Below are positions 27,815 to 37,102 of a stretch of DNA of 64,000 nt, one piece after another. The DNA lies in contig JAFGCT010000023.1 of the NCBI GenBank assembly GCA_016932505.1, forward strand, positions 1 to 64,000, written 5' to 3'. The notes beneath the pieces are model-generated. The model saw only the letters and a program-made list of their open reading frames with translations. It was not told the origin of the DNA and did not search any database. The stretch's first letter is position 1. Each line of letters opens with the position of its first letter. The DNA comes from Candidatus Peregrinibacteria bacterium. Lineage in GTDB: Bacteria; Patescibacteriota; Gracilibacteria; UM-FILTER-43-11. A program made the translations under genes and the position numbers.

Positions 27815-27955
27815 TAGAAATTAAGTTTTAGAAATTAGGATTTAGAAATTAGGATTTAGAAATTAGGATTTAGAAATTAAGTTTTAGAAATTAAGTTTTA
27901 GAAATTAAGTTTTAGAAATTAGGATTTAGAAATTAGGGTTTAGAAATTAGAAATT
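27815..27955. repeat. 14-bp tandem repeat, 10 copies (TAGAAATTA + AGTTT/GGATT)
   Basis: TAGAAATTA at 27815, 27829, 27843, 27857, 27871, 27885, 27899, 27913, 27927 and 27941: exact 14-bp period. Confidence 0.95.
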
Positions 27956-27991
27956 ATGTTGTATCTTAATTCAGCAATATAATTAAACAAT

Positions 27992-28954
27992 ATGGAACGA
28001 ATTTTAGTAACTGGCGGAGCAGGCTTTATTGGCTCAAATTTCTGCAATATTAATAAGAACAAATTCGATGTTACCGCTTTAGATAATTTGTTTTTAGGAG
28101 ACGAAAAAAATCTAGATGAAGATGTTAAATTTGTTAAAGGAGATGCTTGTAACGCAGATGATTTAAACAAAGTTGGACCAGTTGATTATGTGGTGCATCT
28201 TGCAGGTACTTCTTCCGCACCTATGTTTATGGATGATGGATTTGTAAACGGGTATGTGAATTCGATTCAATCATTCGTAACCGTACTGGATTGGGCAAGA
28301 AAAAATGGAGTAAAAAGAGTGCTTTATGCTTCAACTTCATCTCTTTACGGCAACAATCCGTTACCACTTATGGAAACTCAGGAAGTAACACCTATTAATC
28401 ATTATGCTGTAACAAAAAGAATGTATGAATACTGTGCCAAGTGTTATAACAAGGTTTATCCGGAAATGGATATAATTGGTTTTAGATTTATGAGTGTTTA
28501 CGGACCAAACGAAGAGGCAAAAGGTAAATTCGCCAATTTAATTTCTCAATTCTGTTGGGATTTTGCACGAAAAAGAGTACCTGTTATTTACGGTAATGGC
28601 TCACAAACACGTGATTTTACAAATGTAAGAGACGTTGTTCAAGGGCTAACCCTGGCAATAGAATCTGACAAAAAACTTGGTGCTGACGTGTTTAATATTG
28701 GCACTGGTTACTCAGTTTCCGTTCAGGAAATAGCAAATGAACTAGAAAAAGCTTTTGATAATGGAATTAAAGCAAAAAATATTCCAAACCCAGTAAAAGA
28801 AGACTATGTAAAAGGCCAACATGCGGATATTTCAAAAATAAAAACCACGCTTGGTTACGAGCCAAAAGTTAAATTAGCAGATGGAATAAAGGAACAAGTT
28901 GAAAACTTGAGGATGGAAAGAATAAGAGGAACTAGCTCAGATGAATTGCGATAA
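27992..28954 (+). CDS. NAD-dependent epimerase/dehydratase (SDR)
   Basis: ILVTGGAGFIGSNFC; YAVTKRMYEY; RDFTNVRDVV. Confidence 0.92.
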   Translation: MERILVTGGAGFIGSNFCNINKNKFDVTALDNLFLGDEKNLDEDVKFVKGDACNADDLNKVGPVDYVVHLAGTSSAPMFMDDGFVNGYVNSIQSFVTVLDWARKNGVKRVLYASTSSLYGNNPLPLMETQEVTPINHYAVTKRMYEYCAKCYNKVYPEMDIIGFRFMSVYGPNEEAKGKFANLISQFCWDFARKRVPVIYGNGSQTRDFTNVRDVVQGLTLAIESDKKLGADVFNIGTGYSVSVQEIANELEKAFDNGIKAKNIPNPVKEDYVKGQHADISKIKTTLGYEPKVKLADGIKEQVENLRMERIRGTSSDELR

Positions 28955-29015
28955 ATATCCTAAAAAACTTTCCTTTTATATTATTCTATTTAAAAAGGTT
29001 ACCTTTAACAAACAA

Positions 29016-31139
29016 TTATACTGTTTTATCCATTTGCCCTTCAATTGCTCGACTCGCATATTTCACTTTAGGAATAGGGAAATCGCATTTTTTTAAACGA
29101 GCATACACCTGTTTATAATCTTGATTATCACCAAATAAATCCGCACTGACAACACACAGCTTATCCCATAAATTTTGCAAATATTCTTTTACCTTTGTAA
29201 ATTTAAGATTGTATTCTGATTCAATGGTTGCCCTGTTAATAGGATCAAGCATAGCATTATATACACCAAACAAAGACTTTGTCGCTTCATTTACAACATT
29301 TACTTCACCCTCCCAAGTACTTGGATCAAGGAAAAAAGGTCTATTTTGTTTTGCCAATTGAATTGAATTATCAATACGAACAAATCTAGCTAATTTATTT
29401 CTGTAACCTTCAGTGTTTTTATTACTAAAATCCAAAGCAATCGCAAGATTAACGACCGCCCTTCTTAACTCAGTTGTATCAACAGCACCGTCTAATCCAT
29501 ATATCGACTCAATTTTTAATTGCAGAGAATACATAGATTTTACAGTTGGTTTTGCGCCCCCCTCCTTAATTAATTTAGTCATCTCGTTAATACTTTTAAC
29601 CATTGTCTTAACTAGCTGCTCAGGATTTTTATTTAATTCCAATATAGTTAAATTTATTCTCTCTGGCGTAAAATTGACCCTTTTGCCATTTGCACCTTTC
29701 TGTGAATCCTGAGAACCCCAGTTAGGATCTAAATGCATAACTCCAATTTCACCATTTTTACCAGCCACACTCATTTGAACCCAAGCATGCTCTTTTTGTA
29801 ATCCAGGCGTAGCCGCTTTACCTTCAAACGTTTCTGCAGCTGTAGTTTTAATATGCACTCCTTTTATTTTTAATGCCTTCATATATCCCTCGAAAATTTG
29901 AGCTGAATTTCTGCATACAATTGGTTCATTATTTTTTGAAAGCTCCATAATTGACATGGCATCTGCATTTATATCATTTGGATCATTCATATTCATGGGC
30001 TTCAATTTAGCCACAATTCTATTGCCAAATTTTACCTTCATTAAATATTGAACAAACATAACTGCCTCATTTGGCTTCAAATTTGAAAAATCACTCTCAA
30101 TACCCATTTCTCTTAATATTTTTTCATGTTTTTTAAATTGTTTTTTTAGATATGCATTTAATTTATTCAAACTGGGGTCTTCTTTTAAGGTACTGATCAT
30201 ATTAATAGTTTGCCCCTTAGCTGTATTGGATATATTGTCTTTATCCATTTCTTTTGCTAGTTCCTCGGGAAAATCAACAGTTTCCGTTCTAGACATTGTC
30301 TGGAAGTCAGTTGCAGCCAAGCTGAAATTTTTACCCCCAACAGAAACATCTGTTCTTGATAATGCAACAGTAGCTGGATCTAATTGTTCAGCCTCAGCAT
30401 GCTCTCTTGAAACATCAAAAGCTTCATTATTTGCCATCGATATTTTAAATCCTTCTTTGATTGAATCACCCTGATGAACAACTGCTCTAACAGCTAAATT
30501 ATCAGGTGTTTGATAAACATAATTATCGCCAGCCTTTTTCAACACATAATAATCGCCATCTTTAATTGCATTTTTTGGTATCCGTCTTTTTGTTGCCGAC
30601 CTTTTTGATTCGTTGATTTTAATTTTTAAAGTATGACTTGTGAACATATCCCCTAGTCCAACCTTATTTTCTAACTCCTGAAAACCTCGAAAATTAACCT
30701 CACCGGAATTCTTATCCCAACAATAGCTTTTAATTTGGTTTTTAAAATACCCACTATTTTTATTTTTTGGATTATTTAAACCATTCACTATTCTTAACCA
30801 TCTCGGAGTTGTTCTTTCTTTAATAGCATTAATCAGTGAATCAATTTCTTCTAAATCAACCTTGTCCAAAAAATGATCTCTCAAAAGCTTATTTACTCTA
30901 TTTTGATACATTGTTGCATCTTCCTTACTTAACTTTTGGGTATTCATTGCATCGTAAAATTTGTTCAAAGCATCTTGTGATTTTTCATCCAAATTTATTG
31001 ATTCGGTAACTTCCTGATTTTCATCTGATTCATTAAATTCATCAAAAACAGGCCCAGGTGCTACTTCAGGACTCATATAAACAAGCCTATTGCTAGTGAA
31101 AGAAAATCCCCTATGATTGTTATTTAGTAAAAATATCAT
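29016..31139 (-). CDS. Large protein with transglutaminase-like segment
   Basis: EPIVCRNSAQIFEGYMKAL ... KEHAWVQMSV ... VMHLDPNWGS matches Cys-His-Asp spacing of transglutaminase-like domains; rest unrecognised. Confidence 0.55.
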   Translation of the reverse strand: MIFLLNNNHRGFSFTSNRLVYMSPEVAPGPVFDEFNESDENQEVTESINLDEKSQDALNKFYDAMNTQKLSKEDATMYQNRVNKLLRDHFLDKVDLEEIDSLINAIKERTTPRWLRIVNGLNNPKNKNSGYFKNQIKSYCWDKNSGEVNFRGFQELENKVGLGDMFTSHTLKIKINESKRSATKRRIPKNAIKDGDYYVLKKAGDNYVYQTPDNLAVRAVVHQGDSIKEGFKISMANNEAFDVSREHAEAEQLDPATVALSRTDVSVGGKNFSLAATDFQTMSRTETVDFPEELAKEMDKDNISNTAKGQTINMISTLKEDPSLNKLNAYLKKQFKKHEKILREMGIESDFSNLKPNEAVMFVQYLMKVKFGNRIVAKLKPMNMNDPNDINADAMSIMELSKNNEPIVCRNSAQIFEGYMKALKIKGVHIKTTAAETFEGKAATPGLQKEHAWVQMSVAGKNGEIGVMHLDPNWGSQDSQKGANGKRVNFTPERINLTILELNKNPEQLVKTMVKSINEMTKLIKEGGAKPTVKSMYSLQLKIESIYGLDGAVDTTELRRAVVNLAIALDFSNKNTEGYRNKLARFVRIDNSIQLAKQNRPFFLDPSTWEGEVNVVNEATKSLFGVYNAMLDPINRATIESEYNLKFTKVKEYLQNLWDKLCVVSADLFGDNQDYKQVYARLKKCDFPIPKVKYASRAIEGQMDKTV

Positions 31140-31492
31140 TAATCCAGGGAATTAATTTCATTTTCCAAAACCTTTAACTCTGATTTATCCTTTGTTTCTG
31201 ATTCTTTTTCTTCCGTAGCTAATTTTTCTCCTTTTAAAGTTTTCGTCATAAATATAAAGTCTTTATATTTTTGTTCATCAGAAGTAAGCACTTTTTTCAA
31301 AGCGAAATCCTTTTTAGATTCTAAATTCTGAAGCATTTTTAATACTTCTCTTTTTTCAGCTTCATCTACCCCTGAAATGTAATTGATTATTTCAGTCTTT
31401 AAATCTAAATCTATAAATACTGAATCTCTAACCAATGAGTGTATTTTTTGATCTATATCCATAAATAAAATTATATCTATATATTCTACCAT
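31139..31492 (-). CDS. Hypothetical protein
   Basis: 117-aa charged ORF overlapping the next gene by 1 nt (TAATG). Confidence 0.55.
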   Translation of the reverse strand: MVEYIDIILFMDIDQKIHSLVRDSVFIDLDLKTEIINYISGVDEAEKREVLKMLQNLESKKDFALKKVLTSDEQKYKDFIFMTKTLKGEKLATEEKESETKDKSELKVLENEINSLD

Positions 31493-31737
31493 AAAATTAG
31501 ATAATTTTCAATAGATAATGGCTTAATGAAAAGCAAAAATCATAAACAGACTTTTTATTATCAATATTAAAAATTACCTCTCCAAATATAATAAAAAACT
31601 ATTTGATGGTTTATTCTCTAATAATTTTATAAAAACTATAGACAAGCTTTCTAGTTACAATCTCAATAGCCACTTCCAAATAAGTATTTTTTTTGATACA
31701 TTAATTTTGTAACAAAATATTAACTAATCAAAAAAAC

Positions 31738-32658
31738 ATGGCACTTACTATTGCAATTATCCTTGCTCTCGCATTATTTGTAATGATGACCTACAACAGT
31801 ATGGTTACTTTGCGCAATCGCGTAAAAGAAGCTTGGTCCGATATCGACGTTCAATTAAAACGCAGATATAACTTAATTCCTAACATAGTAGAAACTGTTA
31901 AGGGTTATGCTACTCACGAAGAAAGTGTTCTTACACAAGTAACAGAAGCACGTTCACAAGCTATTAACGCAACTAATGTAAAAGATCAAGGACAGGCGGA
32001 AAACATGCTATCTGGTGCATTAAAATCATTATTTGCAGTTGCAGAAAATTACCCTGACTTAAAAGCAAATGAAAACTTTTTACAACTACAAAATGAATTA
32101 GTTGATACAGAAGATAAGATTCAATCATCACGTCGTTTCTATAACGGAGTAGTAAGAGACTTCAATACAAAGATTCAGCAATTCCCTGCTTCAATTATTG
32201 CGGGTATGTTTAAATTTATGGCTGAAGAATTCTTTGAAATTGAAAATGATGAAGAAAAGAAAAACGTAAAAGTAGATTTTAATAAAGAAGCACCAGCTAC
32301 CCCTGCTCCAGTAGCTGTAACTCCAACTGAGCCAACCCCAGAAACACCAACTGAGCCAACCCCAGAAACACCAGCTGAACCAACTCCTGAAACTCCTGCA
32401 GAACCAACTCCTGAAGCTCCAAAAGAAGAACCTGTAGCTGAGACTCCTACTGAAACACCAACTGAACCAACTCCAGAGACACCTGCAGAACCAACTCCTG
32501 AAGCTCCAAAAGAAGAACCTGTAGCTGAGACTCCTGCTGAGACAACGCCTGAGGCTCCAAAAGAAGAACCTGTAGCTGAGACTCCTGCTGAACCAGCTCC
32601 AGAGACTCCAACTGAACCAACACCTGAAACTCCTACTGAGGAAAAACCTCAACAATAA
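31738..32658 (+). CDS. lemA: LemA-family protein with long Pro/Thr/Glu repeat tail
   Basis: N-terminal [66 protein letters not shown]; then EPTPETP repeats. Confidence 0.92.
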   Translation: MALTIAIILALALFVMMTYNSMVTLRNRVKEAWSDIDVQLKRRYNLIPNIVETVKGYATHEESVLTQVTEARSQAINATNVKDQGQAENMLSGALKSLFAVAENYPDLKANENFLQLQNELVDTEDKIQSSRRFYNGVVRDFNTKIQQFPASIIAGMFKFMAEEFFEIENDEEKKNVKVDFNKEAPATPAPVAVTPTEPTPETPTEPTPETPAEPTPETPAEPTPEAPKEEPVAETPTETPTEPTPETPAEPTPEAPKEEPVAETPAETTPEAPKEEPVAETPAEPAPETPTEPTPETPTEEKPQQ

Positions 32659-32670
32659 ATCAAAAAACAA

Positions 32671-32704
32671 AACGGACGAAAGCCCAGCTATCGTCCGTTT
32701 TTAT
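32671..32704 (+). terminator. Terminator after lemA
   Basis: AACGGACGA-aagcccagcta-TCGTCCGTT followed by T-run. Confidence 0.85.
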
Positions 32705-32745
32705 ATATAGCAATTCATAATTTTTAATTTCTAATTAAATAAAGT

Positions 32746-33672
32746 ATGCTTGTAGATAGTAAAAAGATGTTTGAAGACGCTTACAAAGGCGGATATGCCA
32801 TCGGCGCTTTCAATGTAAACAACATGGAAATTATACAGGGGATAATAGGAGGATGTGCTGAAAAAAAGAGCCCAGTAATAATTCAGGTTTCTGCCGGAGC
32901 ACGTAAATATGCCAATCCGATTTACCTTCGAAAACTAATTGAAGCTGCTGTCGAAGAACATCCAGAAGTTCCAATTTGTATGCATTTAGACCATGGTGCT
33001 GATTTCGACATTTGTAAGCAATGTGTAGATATGGGATTTACTTCTGTAATGATTGATGGTTCACATTATGATTTTGAAGAAAATATTAGAGTTACTAAAG
33101 AAGTTGTAGATTATGCACATAGCAAAGGAGTTGTTGTAGAGGCAGAACTTGGTAAATTAGAAGGCGTTGAAGACGAGGTAAAAGTCGCTTCAGGAGAAGG
33201 TTCTTACACCGACCCTGATCAGGCAGTTGAATTTGTAGAACGAACAGGTTGCGATTCTTTGGCAATTTCTATTGGTACTAGCCACGGAGCGTTTAAGTTT
33301 AAAGGTGACCCAAAATTGGATTTTGAGAGATTAGATATTATAACAAAAAAATTATCCGGATTTCCGCTCGTTTTACACGGCGCATCTACAGTTATTCAGG
33401 AATTTGTAGATAAGTGCAATCAATACGGTGGAGATATTCCAGGTGCAAAAGGTGTACCAGAAGAAATGATTTCTCAGGCAGTAAAATCTGGAGTGTGCAA
33501 AGTAAATATTGATACTGATTTAAGACTCGCAATGACAGCTGAAATAAGAAAAGCTTTCCACGATAACCCAGGTAACTTTGACCCAAGAGGCTACCTTAAG
33601 CCAGCACGTACAGCCATACAAGAAATGGTAATGCATAAGTTGGATATTTTAGGCAATATAAACCGTATTTAA
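32746..33672 (+). CDS. fba: Class II fructose-bisphosphate aldolase
   Basis: GAFNVNNMEIIQGI, HLDHGADF, VEAELGKLEGVED, LVLHGAS motifs. Confidence 0.95.
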   Translation: MLVDSKKMFEDAYKGGYAIGAFNVNNMEIIQGIIGGCAEKKSPVIIQVSAGARKYANPIYLRKLIEAAVEEHPEVPICMHLDHGADFDICKQCVDMGFTSVMIDGSHYDFEENIRVTKEVVDYAHSKGVVVEAELGKLEGVEDEVKVASGEGSYTDPDQAVEFVERTGCDSLAISIGTSHGAFKFKGDPKLDFERLDIITKKLSGFPLVLHGASTVIQEFVDKCNQYGGDIPGAKGVPEEMISQAVKSGVCKVNIDTDLRLAMTAEIRKAFHDNPGNFDPRGYLKPARTAIQEMVMHKLDILGNINRI

Positions 33673-33757
33673 ATTGTGATTTTTGATTTCTGGTTTGTGA
33701 TTTAATTCACAAATCTCAAATCTCAAATCACAAATATAACTTAACCCTCCAAATGTT

Positions 33758-34762
33758 ATGAGAATAGGTTTAAACGGCTACGGCCGAATAGGACGAAACG
33801 TCCACCGCATACTACTAAATCATCCTGATATTGAAGTAGTTGCAATCAATGCAAGAAGTGAAGACAACGTTATGCGTGCTCACTTATTAAAATACGATTC
33901 TCTTCATGGCAAAATTCCAAATGAGATAATACCGAATGGAGATAAAATCACAGTTGATGGGAAACACATAAAATGCTTTTCAATAAAAGACGCTTCAGAA
34001 ATTCCATGGTCAGACGTTGGCGTAGATATTGTTCTTGAGTGTACAGGTAAAGCAAAAACATACGACATCGCCGCCAGACATCTTGCAGGTGGTGTAAAAA
34101 AAGTTCTTGTATCTGCACCAATGAAAGACGACACGCCTACTTTTGTTATTGGAGTTAACGAGCAGGACTTAAAAGCTGAATACAATGTAGTATCAAACGC
34201 TAGCTGTACAACAAACTGCATAGCTCCTCCAATTAAATTAATTCACGAAAAATGGGGAATTAAAAATGCCTCAGTTTCTTCAATTCACTCATTCACTCAT
34301 TCACAAAATCTATTGGATAATTCAGGTACTGATCTTCGCAGATGCCGCAGCGCCGTACAATCTGTTATTCCTACAACAACAGGCGCAGTTCGTGCAACAG
34401 CTCAAATTATTCCTGAACTTAAAGGTAGATTAGATGGTATGGCATATAGGGTTCCAATTGCAACTAGCTCGATTTGTGACATTGTTTTACATCTTGAAAA
34501 ACCAACTACTGCAAACGAAATAAATGAATTCTTCCGTGGTATTGCAAAAGATCCAAAATTTGACGATGTAATTGATGTAAGTGATGAACCTTTGGTTTCA
34601 ATAGACTACAAAACAAATCCTCATTCAAGTATTATTGATTTAGGATTAACACAAGTTACAGGTGATGGTACTTATGTAAAACTATTTGCATGGTATGATA
34701 ATGAATGGGGTTATGCTTGTAGACTTGTTAATATGATGGAATTACTTTCTAAAAACTTTTAA
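33758..34762 (+). CDS. gap: Glyceraldehyde-3-phosphate dehydrogenase
   Basis: GLNGYGRIGRN, NASCTTNCIAP, WYDNEWGYACR. Confidence 0.97.
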   Translation: MRIGLNGYGRIGRNVHRILLNHPDIEVVAINARSEDNVMRAHLLKYDSLHGKIPNEIIPNGDKITVDGKHIKCFSIKDASEIPWSDVGVDIVLECTGKAKTYDIAARHLAGGVKKVLVSAPMKDDTPTFVIGVNEQDLKAEYNVVSNASCTTNCIAPPIKLIHEKWGIKNASVSSIHSFTHSQNLLDNSGTDLRRCRSAVQSVIPTTTGAVRATAQIIPELKGRLDGMAYRVPIATSSICDIVLHLEKPTTANEINEFFRGIAKDPKFDDVIDVSDEPLVSIDYKTNPHSSIIDLGLTQVTGDGTYVKLFAWYDNEWGYACRLVNMMELLSKNF

Positions 34763-34841
34763 TAACCGTATTATTTACAAATAGTTCACGAATAATTGAA
34801 CACAGCAATACGTAAACAATACGAATATAATAGCCAAAATT

Positions 34842-36068
34842 ATGGAACAAAAGAAAACAGTAGCAATTCTATGCAGCGGAGGCCCAGCTCCAGGAATTAA
34901 CTCGGTAATAAGCTCAATTGCTAAATCATTTTTAAAAGAGGGATGGCGTGTAATAGGATTCAACGAGGGCACTAAAACAATATTCACAAATCATCCAAAA
35001 ACTGTAGAATTTGATTTTGCTTATGCAGATTATATTTATAATCGCGGAGGAAGTGTTTTACGCATGAGTAGATATAAACCTAAAGATTCTGAATTTAATA
35101 CTGATTTTTTTGTAAAAAATAATGTAAAACTTCTTGTTACAATCGGTGGAGATGACACTGCATCAACTGCAAATCGTATTACCAAATTTTTAAATGAACA
35201 AAAAGTAGATATTAAAAATATCCACGTGCCAAAAACAATTGATAACGATTTACCATTGCCAGATAGATTGCCTACATTTGGTTATCAAACAGCTAAAAAT
35301 GAAGGCACTAGCATTGCTCAAACTGTTTATGAAGATGCGAGAAGTAGTGGAAACTGGTTTGTCGTTTCGGTTATGGGCAGAGAAGCCGGACATTTAGCTT
35401 TTGGCATTGGAACAGCTTGCCATTACCCAATGGTGATAATTCCAGAAATGTTCAGAGGTAAAAAAATCACTTTCGACAAAATCATCAATATGATGATCTC
35501 ATCTATTCTTATTCGAAAAACAATTGGAGTTCATCATGGAGCAATAATTATCAGTGAAGGAGTATTCCATTTTATGGAGGAAGAAGAAATCATTAACTGT
35601 GGAATTAATTTTACATTTGATGAACATGGACACCCTGAACTTGGAACCGTATCTAAGGCTCATATCTTTAGTGTACTGCTCCAAACTAAAATTAAAGAAC
35701 TTGGACTAGATGTAAAAACAAGACCTGTTGAATTGGGATATGAAATAAGATCATGCGCACCTACTGCTTTTGATATGAATTACTGCACAATGTTAGGAAT
35801 GGGGGTTAAAAAATTATTTGATGAAGGTCACACTGGTTGTATTGTAATTTCCAAGGCTAATGGTGAATTCTCTCCGTTATACCTCAAAGATATTGCAGAC
35901 CCTGAAACTGGAAAAGTAAGAACAAGACTTGTTGATGTAGATGCACAGGATTATCAATTAGCTTTTTCAAATATGCATTATCTTAAACCAAAGCATTACG
36001 AAAGTGCTAAGAAGTTTGTAGATAATCCAGAAGATTTTGATCTAGAAAGAATTTTAGCTACAGATTAA
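34842..36068 (+). CDS. 6-phosphofructokinase, PPi-type signature
   Basis: PFK family; GGDDTAST and PKTIDNDL match PPi-dependent signatures (ATP enzymes: GGDGS, PGTIDND). Confidence 0.85.
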   Translation: MEQKKTVAILCSGGPAPGINSVISSIAKSFLKEGWRVIGFNEGTKTIFTNHPKTVEFDFAYADYIYNRGGSVLRMSRYKPKDSEFNTDFFVKNNVKLLVTIGGDDTASTANRITKFLNEQKVDIKNIHVPKTIDNDLPLPDRLPTFGYQTAKNEGTSIAQTVYEDARSSGNWFVVSVMGREAGHLAFGIGTACHYPMVIIPEMFRGKKITFDKIINMMISSILIRKTIGVHHGAIIISEGVFHFMEEEEIINCGINFTFDEHGHPELGTVSKAHIFSVLLQTKIKELGLDVKTRPVELGYEIRSCAPTAFDMNYCTMLGMGVKKLFDEGHTGCIVISKANGEFSPLYLKDIADPETGKVRTRLVDVDAQDYQLAFSNMHYLKPKHYESAKKFVDNPEDFDLERILATD

Positions 36069-36079
36069 GGTAAATAAAT

Positions 36080-36949
36080 ATGAAAAATGAATTAATTTTT
36101 GATGTAGGTATGCATGATGGTCAAGATACCGCTTTTTATTTAAAAATGGGGTTTAGGGTTATTAGCATAGATGCAAATCCTGATTTTATAAATCTCGCAC
36201 AAAAAAAATTTAAAGAATATATCGATAATGGACAATTAATAGTGTTAAATTATGCAATTACAGAAAAGGATAATGATGAAATTACATTCAATATAAGCAA
36301 GCTAAGTGCATGGAGTTCTATTAAAAGTGAAATCGCAGATAGAGAAGACAAACTGGAAAAAACAATCCCCGTAAAAACTCAAAAATTATCAACGATTATT
36401 TCTGAATATGGCACTCCTTATTACTGCAAAATAGATATTGAAGGATATGATAACACTGCTCTGGAATCACTTATAGAATTAAAAAATCTACCTAATTTTA
36501 TATCTGCAGAAACAGAATGCTTAGGTGACAAAGGGGAGATAAGTGAAGAAGAAAGTTTAAAAACCTTAGAAACTCTTTATAAACTAGGTTACAGAAAGTT
36601 TAAACTAATTGATCAGATTTCATTCAAAGTGTTAAATAAAAATACAAATATTCATAAAACCAAGCCATTTTTATTACGTTTTATTGAAAAGCATTTTAGA
36701 ATACATAAGATATTGAAAAAAATCGGATACCCAATTCAGGTAAGAGAAAGATATAACAAAAAATTTAACCATACATTCGAATTCGGTTCATCAGGCCCAT
36801 TCGGAGATGATTTAAATGGCAAATGGAGCAATTATAAAGAAGCCAAGAAAATATTAATAAAAAACAGAAAAGATTATTTCAATACAACTGATGCCAACAA
36901 TTACGGCTTTTGGTGTGATTGGCATGCAAAATTAGATAATGCAGGCTAA
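36080..36949 (+). CDS. FkbM-family methyltransferase
   Basis: IFDVGMHDGQDTAFYLKMGFRVISIDANP; CKIDIEGYDNTALESL. Confidence 0.8.
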   Translation: MKNELIFDVGMHDGQDTAFYLKMGFRVISIDANPDFINLAQKKFKEYIDNGQLIVLNYAITEKDNDEITFNISKLSAWSSIKSEIADREDKLEKTIPVKTQKLSTIISEYGTPYYCKIDIEGYDNTALESLIELKNLPNFISAETECLGDKGEISEEESLKTLETLYKLGYRKFKLIDQISFKVLNKNTNIHKTKPFLLRFIEKHFRIHKILKKIGYPIQVRERYNKKFNHTFEFGSSGPFGDDLNGKWSNYKEAKKILIKNRKDYFNTTDANNYGFWCDWHAKLDNAG

Positions 36950-36994
36950 GAGTATTACCAAAAGAACAGATAACACTCCCCCTAGTTACCGAAA

Positions 36995-37013
36995 GCGCGG
37001 ATGGCATCCGCGC
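36995..37013. repeat. REP-like palindrome
   Basis: GCGCGGATG-g-CATCCGCGC in an AT-rich intergenic region. Confidence 0.6.
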
Positions 37014-37102
37014 CCTAATTGCCAAGCCACAAACACCAATTTGTACTAAAGGGTTTTTTGGTGTTATAATTTCTTAGAAAATAAAACATAAAAAAACAAA
37101 TC

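Noticed and set aside
32191-32670. Minus-strand ORF opposite the LemA tail ([14 protein letters not shown]...)
   Set aside because: Antisense shadow of the EPTPETP repeats.
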